Both the position numbers and the translations under genes were made by a program. Shown piece by piece: positions 1 to 8,156 of a stretch of 64,000 nucleotides of DNA (the stretch's first letter is position 1; every line of letters begins with the position of its first letter). The notes under the pieces are model-generated. The model was given only the letters and a program-made list of their open reading frames with translations. It did no database searches and was not told the DNA's origin. Source of the DNA: Brevibacterium sp. S22 (GTDB taxonomy: Bacteria > Actinomycetota > Actinomycetes > Actinomycetales > Brevibacteriaceae); NCBI RefSeq assembly GCF_004745485.1, contig NZ_RHFG01000011.1, positions 62,001-126,000 of the forward strand, read 5' to 3'.

Positions 1-750
1 CGGGTTCTTCGTCTCGCCGGCGAACTCCACGCCCTGACGGAACCCGAGGTAGGAGAACACGATGCCCGCCGCCGGCAGGGAGGCGAATATCGGTGCCAGG
101 CCGTTCGGGGCGAAGCCGCCGAACTCAGCCATGTGGAAATGTCCGGGGTTGAACGCGAGGATCGCCAGGACGACGAACACGAGGACGATGACGGCGAGCT
201 TCCACCACACGAGCACATTGTTGAACTGAGCGAAGAACTTCACTCCGAACATGTTGATGACGCAGAAGACCGCGACCATCGCGATGCTCACGAAGATGCC
301 GGGAACGGTGAGGACGAGGACGCCCTCCTTCGTCTCCATCAGCCATGGCATATAGCTCGAGGCGTACTGCACGGCTGCGAGCACCTCGATGCCGACGGTT
401 CCCGCCGCCGACAGCCACGTGATCCATCCGCTGGTGTAGCTGGCGAACGAACCGAAAGCATAGTGCGGGTAGCGCACGACACCGCCGGCGACGGGGAACA
501 TGACACCGAGCTCGGAGTAGTTCAGCGCCACGAAGATGATGAGGATCGCGCCGAGAGCCCACGACAGGATCGCGGCGGGGCCGGCCATGCTCGCGGCGTC
601 GAAGGCACCGAAGAGCCACCCGGAGCCGATGATCGACCCGACTCCGGTGAAGAGCAGCCCGGTCTTGCCGATATCGCGTTTGAGTCCTTTGTCGTGGACG
701 ACTGTCACGCTCGTATGCGAGCCCGATGACAGGGGACTGTGTGAGGGCAC
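1..750 (-). CDS. APC-family amino-acid permease (partial, C-terminus outside window)
   Basis: Cytoplasmic-membrane amino-acid/proton symporter of the APC superfamily; 250 codons are visible and the frame is still open at base 1. The translation has the family pattern: a glycine-rich first helix (GSIIGSGWLFG), GVVRYPHYAFGSF, and near the edge the segment FSYLGFRQGVEFAGETKNP typical of aspartate/glutamate-type permeases. I chose the GTG at 748-750 because the complement reads GGGAGG about 5 nt upstream; a second in-frame GTG lies 14 codons downstream. Substrate specificity cannot be read from the sequence. A perfect 13-bp palindrome lies about 70 bp upstream. Confidence 0.85.
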   Translation of the reverse strand, partial: MPSHSPLSSGSHTSVTVVHDKGLKRDIGKTGLLFTGVGSIIGSGWLFGAFDAASMAGPAAILSWALGAILIIFVALNYSELGVMFPVAGGVVRYPHYAFGSFASYTSGWITWLSAAGTVGIEVLAAVQYASSYMPWLMETKEGVLVLTVPGIFVSIAMVAVFCVINMFGVKFFAQFNNVLVWWKLAVIVLVFVVLAILAFNPGHFHMAEFGGFAPNGLAPIFASLPAAGIVFSYLGFRQGVEFAGETKNP

Positions 751-1505
751 CTTTGCCTCCCAGGGTTGACGTCAGATTCTCGGCGGCCAGTTTTCTCCTG
801 TCGATTCGTGATGTCAATTACATAACCGGGTTATCTCTCGAGGTCATGGACGCAGACGACCACGAACACGGTTTTTCCGTGTGCGGGGTCGAATGGTGGA
901 CCTTTTCGGGTCACTATGTGAGGTTTGCGTTCCAGAGCACCGTCTCAGGCCGTCGATCGGGCCACCGGCAGTCGGTTCTGTGAGCGTGAACCTAAACACC
1001 ACATGACCATAGGGTCGGCGCGGAACTGCGTACACGCAGACCAAAAGAGCAGTGCACGACGCGAAAGTGACAAAATGCCGGCTTCGCCGAGGGGGGGGGA
1101 CAGTCAATACGCGTGTACATCAGTCGCGCAGAGCCATCGGACTAGTCCAAGGTGAACGTTCAACCGCACGTTTCCCATCGAGGAGCTTCCACACAAATCG
1201 CCGGCCTGGTTTCAAACCCGACAGTATATTTTGCCCACAGCCATTACCATGTTCATTCTCCGTGTGAGCACAGTCGGCACCAAGACTTATGCAGCGATTG
1301 GAGACATCTGGGCGAACGATCTCATGTGGCTTCATAGATACCAAGCCTCATGACTTCTCGACTTCCAGGCAACAGCTGCGATCGTCTACCGTCGCTGACT
1401 TTGGAATAGCTCATCTAGAATGAGTCAAGAGGGCAGGCTCCCATTACATCGGTCGAGAGTCTGCTGGACAGATGATCTTCAACTTCCAGGATTCCAGGTA
1501 ATCAC
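751..1505. other. Intergenic region without a recognisable gene
   Basis: About 750 bp between the divergent permease and IclR genes. Short ORFs here have no recognisable domains or convincing ribosome sites. Apart from the palindrome at 822-834, it holds a G8 run near 1090 and a small inverted repeat around 1410-1424 (CTCAT/ATGAG), roughly 90 bp before the IclR start. GC is lower than in the flanking genes. Confidence 0.5.
822..834. promoter_or_regulatory. Perfect palindrome upstream of the permease gene
   Basis: ATAACC-G-GGTTAT is a perfect 6-1-6 inverted repeat in an AT-rich patch about 70 bp upstream of the permease start. Position and symmetry suit an operator; the regulator is unknown. 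Confidence 0.4.
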
Positions 1506-2264
1506 ATGTCGAAACCCTCGCAGCCGCATATCAGGGCTGTCGAACGATCCGTCGCGATTCTGCAAGCTCTGGAAAGAACTCAGCGACCTCTACGTCTCAA
1601 AGAGATCAGCGAAGCGGTCAAGCTGCACAGTGCAACTGTGTCGCGGGTCCTGGCTACCCTACAGGCCTCGAACTATGTCGTCGAAGAGGATCAGCGCTAC
1701 CGCCTCGGTGCGGCGGTACTTCGACTCACGCACGGCTACTTGGTCAATGACCCTCTTAGCCAGTTCGCCCGGCCTGTCATGCAGAGCCTGACCAGACTGA
1801 CCGGGCTGACATCGACCCTGCACCTGCTCAGCGGACTAGAGCGACTACTCTCGGTTCGAGTCGATGGCTTCGAACCGATGCAGTACCAGCAGCCGATCGG
1901 ACGCTGGCTGCCTCTGTTTATCGGATCGGGTAAGACAATTGCTGCTTTCATGCCAGCACAACAACAGAAAGAAGTGGCGGCACTCGGTCACGGTCATGAG
2001 ACGACCTCGCAACATGTGCTGACAGCCGCAGAGATCCTCAAGGACTTTGAGAGAATTCGACAGGATCGCCATCTGGTCTCCATCGGTGAACGCGATATCA
2101 GCATCGCGTCCATCTCTGTGCCCCTTTTCACAGACGAGACTGTCGCTGGCTCCCTGTCATTGACGGGACCCAGCGACAGCACGACGCAGGAACAGTTAGA
2201 AAAGATTCTGCCTTCCCTAATCTCAGCTGGCCACGAGATCAGCCGAATGAAAAGTTACAGCTGA
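1506..2264 (+). CDS. IclR-family transcriptional regulator
   Basis: DNA-binding regulator of 252 aa, the usual IclR length. The N-terminal winged HTH spans about residues 12-75, with the recognition segment around SATVSRVLATLQ (42-53). The rest is the IclR effector-binding domain (about 80-248). It converges on the citE-like gene with a 10-bp overlap of stop ends (2255-2264). Its position beside the lyase/CoA-transferase/transporter operon makes it the obvious candidate regulator of that operon and of the divergent dehydrogenase-aldolase gene. IclR proteins often sense small organic acids; the ligand here is unknown. Confidence 0.88.
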   Translation: MSKPSQPHIRAVERSVAILQALERTQRPLRLKEISEAVKLHSATVSRVLATLQASNYVVEEDQRYRLGAAVLRLTHGYLVNDPLSQFARPVMQSLTRLTGLTSTLHLLSGLERLLSVRVDGFEPMQYQQPIGRWLPLFIGSGKTIAAFMPAQQQKEVAALGHGHETTSQHVLTAAEILKDFERIRQDRHLVSIGERDISIASISVPLFTDETVAGSLSLTGPSDSTTQEQLEKILPSLISAGHEISRMKSYS

Positions 2265-3130
2265 GGCCTGGCAACACCCGCGCGTCGCAGAATAGTCTCC
2301 GCCCGAGTCACGAACGGCCGATCGACGAACTGCCCATCGGACAGCATCACTGCCCCGCTCCCCTGCGCTGAGATTCTCTCGGCGGCCTCGACGACTCTGT
2401 GTGCCCAGTCGACCTCCTCACTGTCGGGACGGAATGCGTCTCGCACGGTCTCCAGTTGCATGGGATGCAGGACGGTCCGGCCGAAGAAGCCCATCCCCCG
2501 CAGTCTGATCGAATCCGCTCGCAGACCGTCGAGGTCCTTGATTCGCGGATAGACGGAGCCTGTGGGTGCCTCTTTTCCTGCGGCGGCCAACGCCATGACC
2601 AGGCGGATACGGATCTGGTCGAGAACAGTTTCACCTTCAAGGTTGAGCGCCGCCCGCAGGTCGTTATCGCCTAAGGACACACTCGACGTTTCGTCTGCCT
2701 GGCAAAGTTCCTCGAGCGCAGCCAGACCAAGTGGTGACTCCAGCAGGATCTGGATCTTCTTTCCCGCGCTGACTACGGATTCGATTCGCCGAAGATCGGT
2801 CAACGATTCGACCTTGGGGACGCGAATCCCTTCAACAGCAGGCAGCTCAGCGATCGCGGTCAGATCATCGATTCCCCAGTGCGAATCCAAAGCGTTCACA
2901 CGCACATAGATCCGTGAAATTGCTACGCGGCTGTCCGGTGGCTCGCTCGCGGGACGCTCGCTCACCGACGACAGAAACTCGACAAGCTCGGCTCTGGCGC
3001 TGATCTTCCGATCGACGTGGACAGCATCTTCGAGGTCGAAGATGACGGCATCGGCACCACGGTGCAGAGCTTTGTCCAACTTGCCGCCGCTCGATGCCGG
3101 AGTATAGAGCCAGGTGCAGATCTCGCTCAT
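2255..3130 (-). CDS. CitE/HpcH-family CoA-ester lyase
   Basis: A 291-aa TIM-barrel lyase of the HpcH/HpaI aldolase, citrate-lyase beta family. These enzymes cleave 3-hydroxyacyl-CoA thioesters such as malyl-CoA or citramalyl-CoA to acetyl- or propionyl-CoA plus a 2-oxoacid. Visible family landmarks are LYTPAS near the start, DLEDAV, VRVNALDSHWG, RVPKVES, the LLESPLGL strand, SLGDNDLRAAL and the C-terminal FGRTVLHPMQ, plus a GAVMLSDGQFVDRPFV tail. Its start codon overlaps the CoA-transferase stop (ATGA, 3127-3130), so the two are translationally coupled: CoA activation followed by C-C cleavage. The exact substrate is inferred only. Confidence 0.85.
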   Translation of the reverse strand: MSEICTWLYTPASSGGKLDKALHRGADAVIFDLEDAVHVDRKISARAELVEFLSSVSERPASEPPDSRVAISRIYVRVNALDSHWGIDDLTAIAELPAVEGIRVPKVESLTDLRRIESVVSAGKKIQILLESPLGLAALEELCQADETSSVSLGDNDLRAALNLEGETVLDQIRIRLVMALAAAGKEAPTGSVYPRIKDLDGLRADSIRLRGMGFFGRTVLHPMQLETVRDAFRPDSEEVDWAHRVVEAAERISAQGSGAVMLSDGQFVDRPFVTRAETILRRAGVARPQL

Positions 3131-4368
3131 GAGACCACTCCTCGCGATCGCAGATCAGCAATCGTCTCCGCGTCCACGCCGAGTCCGGACAACACCTCGT
3201 CTGTGTCCTGCCCATGACCTCGCCCTGTCCATTCGACACGGCCTGGCGTGTGCGACATGCGGAACGGAACATTGAGCATCTTCATCGAGCCGAGATCCTG
3301 GTCGTCTATATCGATGACGGACCCCAGCGCCCTGTACTGTTCGTCCTCGATGATGTCCCCAGCGTTGTAGACTAAGGAGGCCGCGGCGTGCGCCTCCCGG
3401 AATGCCGCCAATGCGTCATGTGACGATTTCGTTCTCACCCAGTTGGCGACGGCATCGTCGAGTTCATCGGCGTGCTCGACCCGGCCCTTGGCCGACTTGA
3501 ACCACTCCTGCTCGACATATTCACCGTGCCCGACAAGTTCGATGACCCGTTCGGCGATCGACTGTGACGAGGTCGATACCGCCAGCCACCGACCGTCGGC
3601 CGTTTCGTAGAGATTGCGTGGAGCATTGTTTTCCGATCGATTGCCCAACCGTTTGGGCACCAGGCCCAACTGGTCGAAGACGCTCACCTGTGGGCCCAGT
3701 GCCGAGAGCATGGGTTCGATGAGTGACATATCGATGTGCTGCCCCTGGCCGTCAGACAGGCGCGAATGCACCGCCGTCATCGCAGCGAAGGCCCCCATGA
3801 TTCCGGCTATGGAATCGGCTAGCGCCAAGGGCGGCAGGGTGGGTGGACCATCGGGTTGGCCTGTCATCGACGCGAACCCGCTCATCGCCTCGGCGAGGGT
3901 GCCAAATCCCGGCTCACTGGATTTGGGGCCGAACTGCCCGAACCCGGTGACGCTGATGACGATCAGGCCCGGATTGATCTCCGAGAGAGCCTCGTATCCC
4001 AGCCCCCATTTGGCCATGACACCGGGGCGAAAGTTCTCCACGATGATGTCGACGTCCGTGACGAGGCTGCGAATAAGATCTGCGCCGGCAGCCTCTTTGA
4101 GATTGACTGCGACAGTCTTCTTATTGCGTCCAAGGGTCTTCCACCACAGCCCGGTTCCGTCCTTTTGAAAACCGTGCCCGCGTGCCGCATCCGGCTGCTT
4201 CGGGTTCTCGATCTTGACAACCTCGGCCCCGTAGTCGCCCAGGAGAGTCGCACACATCGGGCCTGCGAATAGGGTCGACATGTCGAGCACCTTGAGGCCG
4301 CTAAGCGCACCTCGTGATGATTCGGCTTCCTTTGGTGAGCTGGTGGGTTGTTGCTTCAAGTCTGTCAC
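3127..4368 (-). CDS. CaiB/BaiF-type (class III) CoA-transferase
   Basis: A 413-aa family III CoA-transferase, transferring CoA between carboxylic acids. Landmarks are LKVLDMSTLFAGPMC (25-39), GDYGAEVVKIE (44-54), VDIIVENFRPG (106-116) and the ADS segment around residue 185, where the catalytic aspartate of this family sits. Characterised relatives activate succinate, citramalate, formyl/oxalyl groups or carnitine. The ATGA overlaps at both ends (4365-4368 and 3127-3130) make a tight operon with the small membrane protein and the CitE-like lyase. The pairing with a CitE-like lyase resembles citramalate and itaconate degradation; this is inference from context. Confidence 0.87.
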   Translation of the reverse strand: MTDLKQQPTSSPKEAESSRGALSGLKVLDMSTLFAGPMCATLLGDYGAEVVKIENPKQPDAARGHGFQKDGTGLWWKTLGRNKKTVAVNLKEAAGADLIRSLVTDVDIIVENFRPGVMAKWGLGYEALSEINPGLIVISVTGFGQFGPKSSEPGFGTLAEAMSGFASMTGQPDGPPTLPPLALADSIAGIMGAFAAMTAVHSRLSDGQGQHIDMSLIEPMLSALGPQVSVFDQLGLVPKRLGNRSENNAPRNLYETADGRWLAVSTSSQSIAERVIELVGHGEYVEQEWFKSAKGRVEHADELDDAVANWVRTKSSHDALAAFREAHAAASLVYNAGDIIEDEQYRALGSVIDIDDQDLGSMKMLNVPFRMSHTPGRVEWTGRGHGQDTDEVLSGLGVDAETIADLRSRGVVS

Positions 4369-4622
4369 TCCTCCTCGTCAGCGGATGTTGCTGACTTGTC
4401 CGTGTAGGTATAGATGAAAGCAAGGATCCCGCTGATCGAAGCTAGCACCACTGCAGGGGCGTTAAGCGTGCTCGACGCCCAGGTCACCAGGGTCGGGCTC
4501 GTTGCGAACAGACCGATGATCTGGGCGAACACGAGAACGAACCCGGTGATGAGAAACAGGCTGAATACGAAGACGAACAGCGACCGGATGAGGCGCGAGC
4601 TCAAAGCTGTGGGCTGAGTCAT
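4365..4622 (-). CDS. Small two-helix membrane protein, probable DctQ-like subunit
   Basis: An 85-aa protein with two predicted membrane helices (about residues 12-38 and 50-72) and an acidic C-terminal tail. It lies 10 nt downstream of the TRAP-like permease and overlaps the CoA-transferase start by ATGA. Ribosome site GGAGAAG precedes the ATG. Canonical TRAP small subunits have four helices and about 160 aa, so this is unusually short. The role as small subunit is inferred from position alone. Confidence 0.6.
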   Translation of the reverse strand: MTQPTALSSRLIRSLFVFVFSLFLITGFVLVFAQIIGLFATSPTLVTWASSTLNAPAVVLASISGILAFIYTYTDKSATSADEEE

Positions 4623-4632
4623 GAGACTTCTC

Positions 4633-5982
4633 CTAACCCTGCGTCGGCACGGGGAGAACCCCGATGCCCACCAGCACCGCGATGAGCAGCACCGGCAACA
4701 GGTAGTAGATGATCAGGGGGATGAATGTCGATTCCGGTTTCGCCTTGACGATGCCTGATGCGATGAAGATCGGCGCTGAGGCGGGTGGTGAGGACCCTTC
4801 TGTCGATGCCGCAACCAAGACCACCGTGATCGCAATGACCGGGTCGATGCCTACGGCGATCATCGACAGCATCGACACTTGCCCGATGGCGGAGACCGTG
4901 GCAGTTGACGACAGCGGACCCGCAATGAGGGCCACGAGGATGACGACAAGCGCGACGAGGACCCACTTCGGCACGTCCATGTTGCTGAGGGTGTTCTCGA
5001 TGTCTCGCGCCAAACCGAGTTCAGTGAGCACCGAGCTCGCAGCGATGGCGAAGAAGAGCAGAACACCGATGGGGGCCAGTCGAGGGATCGAACCGGCGAT
5101 CAGCTCGTAGAGTCCCCGCCCCGTCTTGGGGATCTTCTTCCACCCGATGAGCACGGCGAAGAGAATGATGAGAATCGGGATCCACGTGATGATCGAGATA
5201 TCGCCCATGGCGTCTCCGACCTCTGTCGCATTCTCAAAGAAGGCGGCCAGGGGCCCGATGGTGACGGCGATCGGAATGAGTGCGCCGAGGTATATGAGGA
5301 TCGGCACGCGACCCTGCTTCCAGGCTTGGCTCTTCGAGAGCACGTCGATGCCATCACTAGCCTTGATGTTGTCTCGCCACACGAAGTAGGTGATCAGCAG
5401 AAGGCGGTAGAAGACTTGGTAGAGACCGCTGACCAGCAGTGCGAGATAGACGGAGCCGGTCGATGCCAATCCCCCGGCGAAGCCGAGCATGATGACCATG
5501 GACGTACTCGGCGGAAGGGCGGCGCCCATCGCCGAGTTGCCCGCGACGACCGTCGCTGCCCGGGACGGCTTCCACCCCTCCTTGACCATCCACGGCCCGG
5601 TGATGGCACCGGTTGAGGCGGCGTTGCCCGAGTTCGATCCGGACAGAGCACCCATGACACTGGATGCGAGGGTGTCGACATAGGCAGGTCCACCACGGAT
5701 CTTGCCGAACACTGAGTTCAGCAGGTCGAGGATCTTCTGCATAATTCCAAGCTGGTCGATCAGATACGTCATGAAGACGAATCCAAGTGCCGCGTAGACG
5801 ACTTCGTTCTCCGTAGTCGAGGCGATGCCATCCCACGCGACGGTAAGCGCTTGTGGGCCGGCGAACAGACATGTGGCAATGAAGCCTATGATCATGGCTT
5901 CACTCATAGAGCGCTTAAAGGCAACGTTCCACACGATCAGAACCGCGATGAACACCAGCAGCGCAATCAACGCAATGGGCAT
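4633..5982 (-). CDS. TRAP-type large permease subunit (DctM-like)
   Basis: A 449-aa membrane protein with about a dozen hydrophobic helices. The segment SGSNSGNAASTGAITGPWM (about residues 114-132) followed by a GAALPPSTSMVIML stretch resembles the conserved core of DctM-type TRAP large subunits, which import organic acids with a sodium gradient and an extracytoplasmic binding protein. No DctP-type binding protein is encoded nearby. AAGGAG precedes the ATG. It is the first gene of the operon that continues into the small membrane protein, CoA-transferase and CitE-like lyase, so its substrate is probably the acid those enzymes degrade. Another ion-transporter superfamily family is possible. 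Confidence 0.7.
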   Translation of the reverse strand: MPIALIALLVFIAVLIVWNVAFKRSMSEAMIIGFIATCLFAGPQALTVAWDGIASTTENEVVYAALGFVFMTYLIDQLGIMQKILDLLNSVFGKIRGGPAYVDTLASSVMGALSGSNSGNAASTGAITGPWMVKEGWKPSRAATVVAGNSAMGAALPPSTSMVIMLGFAGGLASTGSVYLALLVSGLYQVFYRLLLITYFVWRDNIKASDGIDVLSKSQAWKQGRVPILIYLGALIPIAVTIGPLAAFFENATEVGDAMGDISIITWIPILIILFAVLIGWKKIPKTGRGLYELIAGSIPRLAPIGVLLFFAIAASSVLTELGLARDIENTLSNMDVPKWVLVALVVILVALIAGPLSSTATVSAIGQVSMLSMIAVGIDPVIAITVVLVAASTEGSSPPASAPIFIASGIVKAKPESTFIPLIIYYLLPVLLIAVLVGIGVLPVPTQG

Positions 5983-6008
5983 ATGTCTCCTTCGTCAAGC
6001 CCTACGGT

Positions 6009-6023
6009 TTGCATCTGGTGCAA
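6009..6023. promoter_or_regulatory. Inverted repeat between divergent catabolic genes
   Basis: TTGCA-TCTGG-TGCAA is a perfect 5-5-5 inverted repeat followed immediately by a TTGACA hexamer at 6024-6029. It lies in the 166-bp region between the divergent permease operon and the dehydrogenase-aldolase gene, the natural place for an IclR operator. Binding is inferred. Confidence 0.45.
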
Positions 6024-6148
6024 TTGACATTCGTACTATGCGATTTCAATGCACTAGAGGTACAGTACGTGGCAACGGTCACAAGCGCAAGAGCGAGTGC
6101 CGAACAGGGATTTCCCGACAACTTTCGCATCACTGCAACGGAGGAATA

Positions 6149-7516
6149 ATGCGCGTATCTATTCTGGGTCTCGGAGAAGCAGGCCGAGTCTTCTCATCAG
6201 CTTTCGCGACAGCCGGGTGGAATGTCTCTGCCTTTGATCCGGCGGACACACCGACCCCGGAGAATGTCGCCCGATTCGACTCTGTAGGCCCGGCAGTCGC
6301 TGATGCCGACCTCATCCTCAGCCTCACAACTGCACGCTTCGCGGCCGGCGCCGCCGCGGATGCAGGTCCGCACCTGAAGGACGACGCGGTCTTCATTGAC
6401 CTCAATGCCGCGTCGCCTGAGCGTAAGCGCAAGGTCGCCGCAGCCCTGGGCAACAAGACTCAGCTAGTCGACGGCGCCGTCCTCGGCTCTGTGATGAAAT
6501 TCGGCCCGAACGTCACGGTGCTCCTCGCCGGCCCACAGGCACAGTGGGGCGCATCACTGCTGTCTCAGATCGGCGCCGAGTCGATTGCGATCGGTGAGGA
6601 GATCGGCTCGGCTTCGCAGCGGAAACTGGTCCGCAGCGTATTCGTCAAGAGCCTCGCCGCGTTGATCGCAGAGTCAATGGATGCCGCACGGGCCTTTGAC
6701 GGCGAGCAGTGGATGAAGAAACAGATCGCGGAATGGCTCACCGACGGTGATTCGACTATCGATCGCCTCGACCACACGACACGCCTGCACGCCGGCAGGC
6801 GCAGCCATGAACTCGAGGACAGCCTCGGCGTGCTGGCTGAGCTCGGGGTCACCTCCACCGTCACCGAGGGCGCCCTGGCCACCCACCTGCGGTATGCGCG
6901 GTCGAACACCGCGGATATTGCAACTGCTCTAGCCGAGGTTCCAACTCCCGCCTTGGGCGATGCCAATGAGCGTCGTGGACTCATGCACTCCGCAATCAAA
7001 CCAACCTGGACATCCCCACGCATCGCTGGGCGCGCATTCACAATCGAGACGAGAGCGGGCGACAACAAGGCGATCCACGACGCAATTGCCGACATCCGCC
7101 CGGGCGACATCGTCGTTATCGACGGTCGCGGCGAAACAGAACGCGCCCTAATCGGGGAACTGATCGCCGAGCGTCTCCGCGATGCCGGCGCCGTTGGAGT
7201 CGTTTTGGACGCAGCAGTTAGAGATGCCAACGGGATCGCAGAACTCGGCTTTCCAGCATTTGCCCGCTCGGTGACTCCTGCTGGCCCCTACCGCCACGGG
7301 CCCGGTCGTTCGCAGATACCGATCTCCATCGGAGGTGTAGTCTGCCAGCCCGAGGACTATATTGTGGCTGATGAAGACGGAGTTATGGTAGTGCCTAAGT
7401 TGGAAGCCGAATCAATTCTGCAACGTGGCCGCGCAAAGCTTGAAGCTGAGACGAAGCAGAGCGAGGACCACCGGAAGTTGATTCAACAAGGCATTGACCA
7501 CATGAGTACAAGATGA
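6149..7516 (+). CDS. Fusion: NAD(P)-dependent beta-hydroxyacid-type dehydrogenase + RraA/HMG-aldolase domain
   Basis: A 455-aa two-part protein. Residues 1-155 form a Rossmann domain with GLGEAG near the start, followed to about 245 by the helical C-terminal domain seen in 6-phosphogluconate-dehydrogenase-like (DUF1932-type) enzymes. Residues about 265-445 are an RraA-like barrel: PGDIVVIDGRGE, IGELIAERLRDAGAVGVVLD, AVRDANGI with the paired Arg-Asp found in 4-hydroxy-4-methyl-2-oxoglutarate aldolases, then GGVVCQPEDYIVADEDGVMVVP. The start was set at 6149 because GGAGG precedes the ATG; an in-frame upstream extension to 5825 reads back through the divergent gene and looks non-coding. It would couple a redox step to retro-aldol cleavage of a branched hydroxy-dicarboxylate. 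Confidence 0.82.
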   Translation: MRVSILGLGEAGRVFSSAFATAGWNVSAFDPADTPTPENVARFDSVGPAVADADLILSLTTARFAAGAAADAGPHLKDDAVFIDLNAASPERKRKVAAALGNKTQLVDGAVLGSVMKFGPNVTVLLAGPQAQWGASLLSQIGAESIAIGEEIGSASQRKLVRSVFVKSLAALIAESMDAARAFDGEQWMKKQIAEWLTDGDSTIDRLDHTTRLHAGRRSHELEDSLGVLAELGVTSTVTEGALATHLRYARSNTADIATALAEVPTPALGDANERRGLMHSAIKPTWTSPRIAGRAFTIETRAGDNKAIHDAIADIRPGDIVVIDGRGETERALIGELIAERLRDAGAVGVVLDAAVRDANGIAELGFPAFARSVTPAGPYRHGPGRSQIPISIGGVVCQPEDYIVADEDGVMVVPKLEAESILQRGRAKLEAETKQSEDHRKLIQQGIDHMSTR

Positions 7517-7898
7517 GCTACTTGGCTTTAGATCCACCACGAGGACGCCACAAGAACCGGAATAGCTGAGCGTCTCCTGCCTTCAAGTCCAGTACCTTTT
7601 ACTGCCCCGCGTCGAGATTCTGAAACTAATTCAAGTTCCTCCTTCTGCAATCCCTGTTCAAGTGTCGTCGTCCGCACAAAAGGAGTGCTTGCGCTTGGTT
7701 TGGCACTTTTGTTGGAGTGGCGCATTGGCCGAATCTCAGATCCAAAGAACCGTGGCCGGGCCATCCAAAGTGATCATCCGACGATGCGCACAGCCGTCTT
7801 CTTACATCCGGCATATGAATTAGTATGCTGGAAATACGAGCCGAGAGACTTGACGGTCTGCGTCTATCGCACGTCTTCCCCTCTCGGACAGAAGATTT

Positions 7899-7928
7899 AA
7901 AGGGGCCTCGCCAACGACGGGGCCCTTT
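7899..7928 (+). terminator. Hairpin, possible terminator
   Basis: AAAGGG pairs with CCCTTT at the ends, continuing with CCTC/GGGG after one bulged G, and leaves a 9-nt loop. No clear U-tract follows. It lies 380 bp beyond the nearest upstream stop, so its assignment to that gene is uncertain. Confidence 0.4.
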
Positions 7929-7989
7929 ATCTGTGAGGAGAACTCAAGCCGCACAACCACCGACAACAGGCCAATAGAGTGGAAACTGA

Positions 7990-8031
7990 CAAACTGATAC
8001 TTGTAAACATGCAATTGCAAGTATCAGTTTG
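7990..8031. promoter_or_regulatory. Long perfect inverted repeat (operator candidate)
   Basis: CAAACTGATACTTG (7990-8003) and its exact complement CAAGTATCAGTTTG (8018-8031) form a 14-bp perfect inverted repeat with a 14-nt spacer containing GCAATTGC. Extra partial copies flank it: AAACTGAC at 7983 and AGTTTGA/AGTTTGA around 8027-8040. Repeated half-sites suggest cooperative binding by a dimeric regulator, possibly the XRE protein encoded downstream. Confidence 0.55.
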
Positions 8032-8045
8032 AAAGTTTGACCTGC

Positions 8046-8119
8046 GCGCGGCCCTCAGCTTCCGGCGTTCGATTCCACGGTCAGGTGGGCCCGTGCCTCG
8101 GCGAACATGGCCTCACGGA
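8046..8119. repeat. Diverged duplicate of the fprA 3' end
   Basis: This stretch aligns over about 75 bp (roughly 80% identity by eye) with 8982-9057, the 3' end of fprA. Read on the minus strand it gives REAMFAEARAHLTVESNAGS and a stop, against REAMLAEARAHLTAEVNAGS for the intact gene. Many differences are synonymous, so the copy looks like the tail of a related functional fprA allele rather than a decayed local duplicate. Together the two copies bracket the XRE gene. Confidence 0.75.
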
Positions 8120-8123
8120 TAGA

Positions 8124-8139
8124 ATTGCGCATACGCAAT
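8124..8139. promoter_or_regulatory. Short inverted repeat before the XRE gene
   Basis: ATTGCG-CATA-CGCAAT lies 17 bp before the chosen XRE start and would overlap its promoter or leader. It is a candidate autoregulatory site. Confidence 0.35.
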
Positions 8140-8156
8140 CGGCGGGAGAACGACGC

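Larger units (their letters stand above)
7517..8156. other. Intergenic region with hairpins and a gene-tail remnant
   Basis: No protein-coding gene recognised. It holds a hairpin (7899-7928), a strong 14-bp inverted repeat (7990-8031), a degraded copy of the fprA 3' end (8046-8119) and a short inverted repeat (8124-8139) just before the XRE gene. The part before 8046 is noticeably richer in A+T than the operons on either side. Confidence 0.6.

Noticed and set aside
125..817. 230-codon minus-strand frame at the left end
   Set aside because: It is the wrong frame of the permease; the neighbouring frame gives an intact APC-family protein open to the window edge.
1084..1099. G8 run as a possible phase-variable tract
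   Set aside because: It lies in non-coding sequence with no gene or promoter element that a length change would obviously affect.
5825..6148. Upstream extension of the dehydrogenase-aldolase protein
   Set aside because: It overlaps the start of the divergent permease and the promoter region; the ATG at 6149 has a strong GGAGG site and starts at the Rossmann motif.
8037..8156. Extra 40 N-terminal codons for the XRE protein from TTG 8037
   Set aside because: These codons lie over the antisense fprA tail copy, show no conserved pattern, and a better ribosome site precedes TTG 8157.
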